Below are positions 22,435 through 34,400 of a stretch of DNA of 64,000 bases, piece by piece. Below the pieces are notes generated by a model. The model ran no database searches. It saw only the letters and a program-made list of their open reading frames with translations, and had not been told where the DNA came from. Each line of letters opens with the position of its first letter. The stretch's first letter is position 1. The stretch comes from Macrostomum hystrix. Taxonomy: Eukaryota > Platyhelminthes > Macrostomidae. The stretch spans positions 13,076,001 through 13,140,000 of the forward strand of contig CATNEN010000038.1 in assembly GCA_950097015.1 (NCBI GenBank), given 5' to 3'. Both the position numbers and the translations under genes were made by a program.

Positions 22435-25400
22435 CTATCTGGCGCTGTCCATCTCGAGGCGCTGCCTGTGGGGAGAAATCTCATGATCGGGCAGCACCAG
22501 CGAGAATTCTAGACTGACAAGGATTGGCAGTTCGAACAGCAAAATCTCGCGCTTTGTGAGGCGGAAGGCGCTCTCTAGCTCCTGTGATATCGGGATATCA
22601 AAATCCGGGTATGTACGAGGTATAGTGACCATTAAAATGACCAAGAGAATAGATGGTACTTACCTCAAAAAGGTTGGCAAGATCTGGCCCTTTGACATCG
22701 TTAAGCTTGGCAGACAGAACCAAGCAGGTGGCGCAGCAGCACTTGCGGTTAACCTTGTTCACCAGACCTTTTAGTGCCAACTTCTCAAAGAAAACGTAGG
22801 CCTGTGCCAGGGCCCAAAGGTCTGTGTTTGACTGGGAAAGCATAGTGGGCAGAAGGCAAAGATTTGGAGATAGGATTACTTAGGCAACTCAACTTTTGCA
22901 AAGGAGCGACAGCTGCAGAGCTCAGTGAGGGAGCGGGTGGCCCACCCAGAGGACTCAGTGAGGGAGCGGGTAGTCTGGAAAATAAAGTAAAGCAACTGGG
23001 GGAAATACAGCCATGAACGCGACGCGATACAAGGAGGCTGGTGCTTGAAGCAATGCACTGCCTGCCCTGCAGAAAACCCTTTTTGTTCTCTTCAGCGGAA
23101 CTGCGACTGTGGAAAAGCTGAAATTCTCTAAAGGACAGAGACTAGCAAGTGTAAATAATAGCTGAGGCTGACTAAAAAGACAGGCGATTCTAATAAAAAG
23201 CACTTCACGACTATTTTTAAAGAAAAATATAAATTAAGTCAAGTGAGAAAATGCCAAGTGCATTTTTTCTATTTATTACATATTGCTCACAAGGACGTGA
23301 AATTCTCACAGATCTGGATGAAATCAGCAGCAGAGCACTCTCATATCTAGATGAAATCAGCAGCAGAGCACTCTCATATCTAGATGAAATCAGCAGCAGA
23401 ACACTCTCATATCTAGATGAAATCAGCAGCAGAGCACTTTCATATCTAGATGAAATCAGCAGCAGAGCACTCTCATATCTAGATGAAATCGGCAACAGAG
23501 CACTCTTATATCTAGATGAAATCAGCAGCAGAGCACTCTCATACCTAGATGAAATCTAGAAGAAGCAAATTGGCCTACCTTCTTAGCCACCCTGTACAGG
23601 TCGGCCTTGAGACTCCGCAGTTTGCTCAGAGTGAGTTGAATGTGAGGGAACCGCTCACGAAACTGCTGATTCAGGTCCTTCTTTAGGTCAGAGGGCCGTA
23701 CGTACTCCAAGATGGATGTCTGGGAGGTGAGTTGGTATTTATTTAAGTAGGTCAGTTCAACTAGTCATCATTCATCAATCTGACCCTAACTCACCACATA
23801 TGAGCTGAACGTGAGCACGGTCATGTGCTTGCCGCACGTGAGGTCCGGATTGTCCAGCAGATGCGGATGATAGACAACTAAAGGCACGGACTCTTTGACT
23901 GTCCGTGAGGCGTGGTGGGCGGTGATCGTGAGTCACATTTTAGCATTTCAGGTCTGAGTTTAGTAAACGTTCATTGCCAAACACTTAATAACAGATTTTC
24001 ACGGCATAGGCAATTCTTACTTTTTCATCAGCCATGTTAACTGTATCAGAGCATAAGCTTAGACTATAGACTGTGAGTATAGACTGTGAGTAGGGAAGGA
24101 CTCAAGGACTTCCCTACTTTGAGAGTTTGATAGATATTGATAGTTTAGTAAAAATTTAGTAAAAATCGATTTGTAACAATCAACAAGCGATAATTCGGGG
24201 CCCGCCTTGCTTCGGTTCTGTATTCGGTCTTCTGCCATGCAGATCAAGGAATGGGCAATGCTATTCTAAGAAAAGGCACCCGAAACTAAACATTGACCGC
24301 TAACAAAAAGGAGGACAATGCGTTTGAAACATACAAGGTGGCATAAGTTTTAAAGGTATTTGATAGAGATACAAGTTGTAATAAGCACATGTGTTGATTA
24401 AACTGCCAAGTTGCAAGACATAGTAAGACGCCTACAAAAGTCGAAGAACTGTTAGCTAATTGTGAACTGTTAGTCATTGTCAACTAGGTATTTGGGATAG
24501 AGGAAGAAAACAGATATAATTGATTGTTAACCCGATTGATCGGATCTGTCACAGAGACAAAATGTTTCTATTCGGTTTTTCATGTTTCTATTAACGCTAA
24601 AAACGCGACAATTAATCTGTGAGTCCATGCCAGATATTTGAAGGAACCGCCAAACTTGGTGGGATAAAACTGCGTGCACAAGCTATACCAGTAAATGGTT
24701 ACAGAAGGAGCCAGAACAAAATAGGAAAAAATTGGCTGTACTGGCATCCGAGACTGCCAGAGTACGGCGCCTCCGGGCATGAGCTGCAACACAGAGGGAC
24801 CCGACGACATAGGGCTGTTTCTTGGTTGTTGGTTGTTTGACATAGGACAACATCGGAAACACTAGGTAAAGAATTGCTTTTGTCGCGCTATGTTCCTATG
24901 TTCCAGAATCGTTCCTTCGATTCTGGCTCATCGTTCCACATAGCATGACAATTTGAGTTGTCTATGGCTTACTTTCTCGTGTGAATTCAAACGCTTGGCC
25001 TCAGAATTCCATGGGCCGTTCCGTTTTGCATGTCCACTGTTCCACATAGCGCGGCAAAAGCAATATAGGTCTTGACGCTCTAGATAAAACTTTAGACATT
25101 TAAAATAAGACTGCATAGGATCGCAAGCAAGGCCAGGCTAGCCACGGCCAGAGCAAGCCCAGTCTTGGCCATAGATGGCTTGGCTTGGCCATAGACTAAA
25201 AAATGAATATCAAAATGAGAATAAGACGCTCAATATGAGACCGGGAGTGAACGTAATTTATTTGCTTTACACCATACAAAAAGCTAAGGAGAAAATAGGC
25301 AATACACAAGAAGCAGAATAGCATATCGAAATGTTTAGTCCATCACTGAAGTCAGCCTGGCGGACTGCGGACTGGCGGACTGCGAGGCTTTTCGATTTAA

Positions 25401-28400
25401 GCACCTGCCAAAGTGCCTCTGACAGCCGAGTTCCCATCTGGCCGCGTTCTTAGCTGTGATGACGAGGCCGACTGCCTCCCGTGCAATCCGCTCCAGCAGC
25501 ATGAAGCGCCACTCCTCTTGAGTGAAATCTGCAGGTGGAGCAGCCTCTTCCTCGACTAGCTCAGAGTTCGCCAGCATCTGGCGAATGCGCGCCTTGAGTG
25601 CTGAGTTCGCGAGCTCCACAGGATTGAGGAAAGGCGAGTATGGTGGCAAAATCCTGATGGAGATCTGGTTCAGGAGCTGCTGAGGGACCCTCGCCGCACG
25701 ATGAAAATTTGGCCCATCCATCAGGATGACCCATTGGGCTCCCTGGTCCAATTGGTTGCATCGCTCGCACAGGGCGTCCACAAACTCTTCGTAGCGAGCA
25801 ACGGTTTGTCCACCGCAGTAGACATTCGAGTGCAGGAGACCAAACTCAGTCGCAATCGCCATGCACACCGAGACATTTGACCCGCGTTGTGTTGTCACAG
25901 TTCGCCGAATAGGACGGCCTTTCAGCGCACGACCCTGAGAGCGCCTGGTCCAGAGATTGAACCCGGTCTCGTCCAAGAAGACAGTGCGAGTCTCTTGAGC
26001 CAAATTCAGCATGAACATGGCTCCATATTCGTGCCTGGCTTCGATATTTGCCTCAGAATTTGTCCTCACCCTCACGTCAGTGCCTTTGACAGCCAACTTC
26101 ACGGTGTATTGCAGACCATGCAGCATTCGGTCCACGCACTTGTAGCTGACTTGCGGCTTTTCCGGAAACTGCGCAGCCAGACGTGAGGACATTTCCTTGA
26201 GTGTGAGGAAGGGATTTTCCTCCAGCGTCACAGTCAGGAAGTCTCTCATCTCATTGTCAGCCTTGAAATTTTCTTCTCTCCGACCGCCACGAGGTAGGGA
26301 TTCAACTCTGCCATGGAGGCGGAACTCCGCAGCGATCCTAAAGGCGGACGCTCTCTTGATCTTGAGAATTTGAGCGGCAGCTAGGATGGTTGATCCATTG
26401 TTTACTGCGTCGATCAGACGCTGACGGTCTGCTGCAGGAATCGATGGGGCCATAACAGTGACATCCCAAGGGGTCAGATGCAACCCAAGGGGTGAAGAAA
26501 GAGAGCTGGCTGAGGGTCAGAGCAATATCTGAAGGCTTTCACTCCCGGTCTCATATTGAGCGTCTTATTCTCATTTTGATATTCCATTTTTAGCCTATGG
26601 CCAAGCCATCCATGGCCAAGACTGGGCTAGCCTGGCCTTGCTTGCGATCCTATTCAGTCTTATTTTGAATTTCTAAAGTCTTATCTAGAGCGTCAAAACC
26701 GATACTACGCAAGAATTCAAGACAGAGCTAGCATGCACTTGTGGCCAACAACACCTTCTCCAACCTTTCTGGTCAGTCACCCATCCCATCTCTAACCACT
26801 GTGGTCAGTCATCAATCCCTTCTCCAACCTTTCTGGTCAGTCACCCATCCCATCTCTAACCACTGTGGTCAGTCACTAATCCCTTCTCCAACCTTTCTGG
26901 TCAGTCACCCATCCCATCTCTAACCACTTTGGTCAGTCACTAATCCCTTATCCAGCCATTCTGGTCAGTCACCAATCCCTTCTCCAACTATTCTTGTCAG
27001 TCACCAATCCCTTCTCCAACCATTGTGGTCAGCCACCCATCCCTTCTCCAACCTTTCTGGTGAGTCACCCATCCCATCTCTAACCACTGTGGTCAGTCAC
27101 TAATCTCTTCTCCAACCACTGTGGTCAGTCACAAATCTATTCTCGAACCACTTTGGTCAGTTACCAATCGATTGTCCAACTATTCTGGTCAGTTAAACTC
27201 AGCCCACAATGTGCATTTGGACAATTGAGCTACAATAAAAGTTCACAAATACAATCACATGCGGGGCTGTCAGCGCGAGTAGCCAGCCATTGACTCACTT
27301 GGCGATATGGAGAGCCCGGTCTGATTAGCAGCAGGTAGGTAGGCCTCGTGCTCATCCACGGACAGGTAGCGCTTGTAAGAGCCGCTCTCGCGTCTTCTTC
27401 TAACAGCAGATGGTTGTAAAAGGTAGCCGTAGGATACGAACTGTAATCAAGGCCAGGCATGTGCGGAAGTTGCGGGTGGTGGCTAAGAAGCACAGAATAA
27501 TTATCAGCACTGTGATTACGAGTAGCAAAGCAGCTCTTCTTAAAGCGCCATTCGGATCAGATAATTATTCTAAGAAGTAAGATAATCCAGAAAAGCGTGC
27601 GACAACGGAATAGCAGACCGTAGTCATCCACATAGTCATTACAGGTCACTCGACAAGCACGCCTTTTACCCTTTAATACCTTAAAATTGCGGAGAATGTA
27701 CAAAAGTTTAGTGAAAGGAAAAGGAGCAAGTACCCGATTTGAATAGATTTTCTATTCATAGTAAGAGCTAAGATACAACCAGTAAAATGGTTAGTTATAA
27801 CAGAATAATTTAGTGGTAAAGAACATCGAAAAAGGACTTTGGTAATAGTATTACAGAATTCCGCAAAACCCTCCTTCACTACAAGACAGCATTATAGTCG
27901 TATATAATGGGTTGTGGCCTAGTGGTTAGAGCGTCGGACTGACGATTTTAAATAATATTCAGGGGGATTTCCAATTTAAAAACGGGCGGCAAAATGGCTC
28001 GATAGTCCTACTGTTAAGGTCGTGATCTTGGCGCGATTGGGTTAGGTGTAATCAGTTATTATTTTTACTACTATCATATACTATACAGGGCATTAGTCGT
28101 GGTCGCTTGAATCACAACGGATTATTCATAAGTGGAAATACCTGGGATTTCGCTTTAACTCGAAGGGGACAGTCGATAACCACGCCATAGAAGTTAGCAA
28201 AATATGTGGCTACCCAATAATGTTTCTTAGGAAGTTGGCAGGATTCCGAACAGTCAAATTTAAGTAGCTAATGCTGTTCTGCACAGCCATGATAGAAAGC
28301 ATAGTCCTGTATGCCTCAGAGGCCTGGGCGCCTTTGTTTCCTGGAACTTGGGACCCTGGGATCGAGGCTTAATAGAGAGAATTAACTTTACGAACTTTAA

Positions 28401-31400
28401 TGCCATAAATACTACAGCTCAGTCACAATACTGACAGCAATGGGGTCCGATCAGAACTTGGTAGACTTCCTCTATTGTAGGATATACAGAAAAGAAGATT
28501 CCAGTTCTGGTCATCCCTATCTCATCGCCCAGACTCCATTATATCTAAGCTTATACAGGTGTTGTACTTCAAAACTGTTCTCTGAGCTCAAAGACAAATT
28601 TAGTTAAAATTCGCAGGGAAAACTTCTAATGTGATTTCCTAGGACACTGAAAACAGAGGGTGTGAAATTTTGCAAAGCTGAGCCATTTCTACTACAGTTT
28701 CAAGAGAGATTTCTACCGTCAAAAATATCTATCAAATGTTTCAAACCCGGAACAGACGCATACTGTCAAATTTTCGTTTAGGCAAGCGAAACGATGCGTT
28801 CTGTTCGCCCAAAAATCCCTTATGAAAGCAGCATTTGCCCGAAGTGCAAAGTCGGGGTTGAAAATGAAGTACATTTTCTTTTCCGGTGCAACTGGGATCC
28901 TTATAAGGCAGTCAGGGAAAATTTCGTTGAGGACTTCTGAATAGTAAAGAACTCTCTTAGTCTCAGAGAAGAAGACAAAAGCCCTTTTAATGGTGCAAAA
29001 ATACAGAGGTAACAGGAACGCTAGCAAAGTACATAGAAAACTTAAGAGAGATTGGGAGACTGCAGCTGCCCTAGAAAGAGTAAAGAAACGTGTCTTCTAT
29101 AATAATATGCCTAACAAAATCACAATATGGCAATAATATGCGCACCAAGCTCGTTATTTCGCATTCTTTTTTTCCTACTATTTATGCACTACCAATATGA
29201 TTCATTTCAATCCATCCGATTTGAATTTCTTTTTTCAACCTTACTATTGTTACTATTGTTATATTCATATAATATTTAAATTAATCGAAGAACTATTCGC
29301 TAAATAATATTAAAAAAAGAATTGCAGGACTGCGGGCAATGGCACATCATTTAGTGACACTAGACCCGCAACCAGCGAGGAGGCAATTCTACCCATTTCG
29401 CTGACTCCTGAGCAGACACGCACACAGATCCTGTACGCAGGCATACGCTCACACAGGTGTTTACATCTGCCCTGACTTTCTCATCGTCAGGCAGTGTACA
29501 TTTCACTGTGCCTTGGAGGTTGGCCCACAAGGGCGTAAATTGCACGACAAGCCCTCAAACCTTCTCTCCGCGGCTGCGCCCCAAATAAATGTGGACTCGC
29601 CGTGGAATCGAACTAAGTGACCGTGTTGCGAGAGGCAAACGCGTTAACCGCTCTACCACCGACCCCACTATTCGCTAAATAAAAAAATCAGCACCTTTAA
29701 AGTGTGAGCAAAATAAACATAACGTAATAAAAACCATAGGCCTCAATCGACGACTTTTAATTGTTTCGGCATGCGTGACTTCAGTGAATTCCACTAGAGA
29801 GCACAAGGTGTCATGAAGGGCGGACAGCTTTTTGGACTCGGCTAATCCTAGAGCTAATCCTACGGATAAATTTATTTTATCTAGCAAAGCAAAGTAAAGC
29901 ATAAATAACACATATACTCAGCAACAGTCAAAAGTTCCACCCTCCAAGTGAGATGGAATTCGCGGGTTGAATTGTGAGCGAGAAGTTATCTCTGACTAGG
30001 CGCGATAGGGGTGGAACTTTTGACTGTTGCTGAGTGTATTGTGCTTTTAGGTCTCGTCAGTGTGAAGTAGTGAATGTATTGAATCTTCTCAAAGGTAGTT
30101 AAAAAACGTAACAGACCCAAAACATCACGAAAGTGATGACTGCTGACAGTTCACGCGTTTAAAGCATAAATGGCCAAGTTGGCCAAGGCCGCAAATCTAA
30201 TCAGACAAAACAGGGGAGGGAAGAAAGGTACACGAATTCCACATTTGTTCACCTGGTTCTCATCCAGGCGCGGGGCCACGCCGAACTGAGCCAGACTCTC
30301 GTGAGTTGGCGATAGACTTCCGCTGGAGTGATGCCTCAGCTTGGACTGCTCAGGCTGCTCGCTTCTGCAGTGAAAATTCGTAGGAAATAAAAAGAGAACA
30401 ATGACTACTTCGGCATAATCTAGCGACTTTTGCGAAGTTATGAAATTCGACTCTGGTGAATTTATGAGCGTGAATGGGAATAACGTGAAAAAATAAGTAA
30501 CTAAAAAGAAGGCTGGGTTGAGGCGGTAGTCAAAGCAACTTTACAGAAGATGGCCATCAGCCTTCACTCTTCAGAAGATGGTCATCAGCCTTCGCTCTTC
30601 AGAAGAAGGCTTTAAAACTTCATTAAATCAGTAACAGAGGGCAACAGTAAAACAGAAGAAGCCGAGGTTATGAGATAGATTTGGGAGCGGAAGACAAACT
30701 GATGGACAGAGACCAGCTAGTAAATAGAAATTGGCACGCAGAGAGAAAGGAAGAAAGGAAGGAAGAGAAAGAAAGATGAAAACGGAATAAATAATAAAAA
30801 ACGTCAAAGCGGTCAGCCTTATAAAATATTATGTGCTTTCATTTAAGCTTTGATACAAGTTTCATTCATGCTCTGATTTGAATACCTACCTGGCGCTAGC
30901 AGAAGCATCTCTATAGAATTTCACAATTGAAAAGGCATAGAATGGCGACTTCCTGTTAGTTATAAGGACACACCTGCGGGTCAGAGTTTTAAATGAGTGG
31001 ATTTAATCTGAATACAGCCAGCAGCTCAATTAATGCAACTTAAGATTTGCAGCTACCGGAACACGGACGAGGGGAACAAAACGCTGCTCGGGGCGACACC
31101 CAGCCGAATTCAAAATAACTCAAAATCTATGAGCATTAACAGCAGCATCAGCCGCAGTGGAGGATGGCCTTAAGCATTTTGAATCCAGTTGAACCTAGAA
31201 CTACTAAGTCGAAGTTCTTATTTCCGATTGCTCCCATAGACAGTTGCACAGAATTAACCCAAGTATATACCTCCATCATGTGTTAAGCACTACCTTTTAA
31301 CCGCGATGTAGCAGTGACACACAATTGGGCTATTTACAACACAATTACTAACAATTCAGTCATAGAAATGTACTTTTTGGCACCACTGTGAGGACCAACT

Positions 31401-34400
31401 ATGATGCAGGGCTAGCTGTTGCTAGAGTAAAACTATCAATTTTATTTTTTAATGAGCAATTTTAGCAGTGACAGAATCTTTTACAACATTGTCAGAGCTC
31501 TAACTAAAGGTACAGCATGAAAAGGCACGAACAGAGCACGATAATTCTCAGTCCTCAATTGGGCACTGTGGCACTGCTCAATACTGAATAATGCTAAACT
31601 CTAATGCGGCAGTACATTGCAACAGTGCGTGATACACTAAAGTGACAGCGTCTAATCTCCTGTCACAAGGCCTCTCTGAGACTGCCAATCCAAATTTTAG
31701 CGATATGGGCGACTCCCTGTGTTTTGTGTTTTGCTATGCAGCTAGGCAACTAAGCCACGCCACCGGACTAGAATGCAAAAGTTTGGAATTTACCTTTCGC
31801 TAAGGCGATCTTTTTTCGCAGCCGGTCCCGAGGGAGCACACCGATAGACGCCTTTGGGCGGCGAGATCGGGTACTCGGTGATGGAGTCATTAGATGTAGA
31901 CATAGAACTGGACTTGTGTCTCTGACGGCCGACTGCAATTACATTTTGATGGAGCTGATATGCTATACTGGTAAAAGCCTAGAAATTAATACGAAATTAA
32001 TTATATTTTTTATAACCATATACTATTGTTAAGTAATTACAAAACAATTACAAATCATGAAATTTAAAGTTAAAACAAAAAATGTTTGGAAATTTTGTAT
32101 ATGAAGTTTTGTGAAAAAGATTGTTCGAAAATTTAGCTCAAACAAACTATGATACCATAACCTACCAGAAGGAACTATGCATCACCATATAAGGCAACAC
32201 TTAACTCAAAAGAAAAACTGCACAAAAGGCGAGCACGAAGCTGACCCAATGCTGTAAAACCTCGGACAATTTCAAGGCCGAAAACGAAGCCAATTCGACC
32301 TGGAAGACTAAGGGAAAGGTAAACCGGCAGCCCATGTTCAGATAGCCACGCAAGTCAAATATAAGGAAATTTTGAATTCCACGAAGCAGCGTTTTAAGAA
32401 TTATATTCCCAGTGCCGAATGAAATAGAGAAACCGATGTGAACCATTCATCCAAAGATTATGAAAGCCACTCATACTTTACACAAATATCAATATCAGCG
32501 AACGACACTAAAGAAATTGCAGAGCTCAGATTATACAGCGAATGACTTTTTAGAACCAACTGATTAGGAAGAGCTTCCAGCTATAACTTCCGCTGTTTCC
32601 AGCCCAGTGAGCATCTACGCTGTTACTAGCCTAGTGAGCATCGACGCTGTTACCAGCCTATCAATGGCCCGTATGCAGAAAGCTCAGTCTATGGTAGTCC
32701 GGTCTAGAAAAACTAGTCCAGACTAGGGCCCGTATGCAGAAAGCTCAGTCTATGGTAGTCCGGTCTAGAAAAACTAGTCCAGACTAGGACTTGGTATGCA
32801 GAAACATGAAGCCAGTCGAGTCTACCATAGACAGAACTAGGGTAGCTCAGTCCTAGCTAGTCGCGTCTTATTTTTGGTATGCATAAAAGTTACAACTAGC
32901 TAGTCCGGTCTAGAAAAAAACCTAGACTACTCTGGAGCAGTCTAGGATACTGGCTTTTTCATTGCCCAAGACAGCCAAGATTTACAGAAATGAATATTTT
33001 ATTAGCTGTTGATTTAGTTCAACAAGACCTCCGTCGGCAGCGCATTTTTCGTGATCGGTTGGAACCACTTCAACAATTCTCAGAGGTTGAGATCAAAAGA
33101 CTGTTTCGGTTTGAACCGCGGTCACTAGTTGCATTGGTGGAACTAGTCGAGACAGATCTTGAAAGAGCAACCCAGCGAAACAAGAGTCTCACTCCCATGC
33201 TGCGACTGTGCTTGACACTGTCTTATCTTGGCACTGGCAGCTTTCAGCAGAACTTGTCTGCTCTTGGAGGTATTGACCAGAGCACGATGTCTCGCTGCTA
33301 CTGGAAAGTGGTAAGAGCAATTAATGTCCAATTGGATAATATCCACTATCCAGAGCCAGGTGTTGAGCGGACACGCGTTTCAACAGGGTTTCGCCAAATT
33401 TGTCAACTGCCTGATGTAATCGGTGCGATCGATTGCACGCACGTACGAATTCAAAGGCCACCCTCTTTCCCCGTGTGCCCCGTCTTTCCCCACCCATAGA
33501 AGGACCATAGACAACGTGGAATCCGTTGAGGATTTGGCGCTTAAGTTTGGCGCTCGGTCAAGCCCAGACTGGTCTAGCCTAGACTCATCATGGTAGTCGT
33601 GACTAGCTTTTATGCATACCGATTTCAAGACCATAGACCAAACTACCCAGTCCAGACTAGCTAGACTGGGCTAGGCTTTCTGCATACGGGCCAATGTGTA
33701 GACCTAAGCATTTCAGACAGACAGCACTCACGTTGCACAGCCCAGCACTCATTAGTAAGCTGAGACAGAAACTATGTAGTTCGGAAAATCTTATACGATT
33801 CGCTATTTAAAGTCCCAATAGTATACGAATGATAATTCTCAATTAATTCTTATAAATGCATTCATCTTAGTCACAAATAGAGTTCAGTAGCATTTAAAAA
33901 AATAATTTTAGCGGTAGCACGAACTGAGTGGTGGCAAATGATCGCACATTCAGTAGTTCTTCAGTAGAAATGAAACCATTAAAGTAGTGAAAGCATTTAG
34001 AAAATAATGGCAATAAGCAATGAACAGGTGTTATCATCGCCACCAGTAAAATACAGTAAAATACAGCGACGAACTGAATAATTTATTGGAACAGTTACCA
34101 GCTGGCAGCGCGCCGCTAATATGACTGGAATCTGGCAAAGGTGGACAGCAGGCGGACGCAGCAGATTGCGCAGTTAAAGGGATGTACAACGTGAAATCTA
34201 TCCAATTGATCAATAAAGCTTATGACCGGAATCGAAAAAATCATAAAGAACTCACAAAAGCTTTCGATGCCACGAAATGACCGCGTTCTGGTTCGCCTGC
34301 GAGTGCCATTTGACGAGCTGAAATTAGTTTTGAATTCAGCTAATGCTAAATTATCGGCTTAGGGTAAAGCAGCCTACACCGAGCTATCATCTCACGCGAA

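Noticed and set aside
23251-23559. A 102-residue repeat protein ([11 protein letters not shown] units) on the plus strand
   Set aside because: It is the translation of a 33-bp minisatellite, open on both strands because 33 is divisible by 3, and it lies inside a CABLES intron.
27230-27493. 87-residue minus-strand ORF
   Set aside because: Out-of-frame shadow of the CABLES exon 27299-27440; the frame with VSYGYLLQP matches the family and the splice phases.
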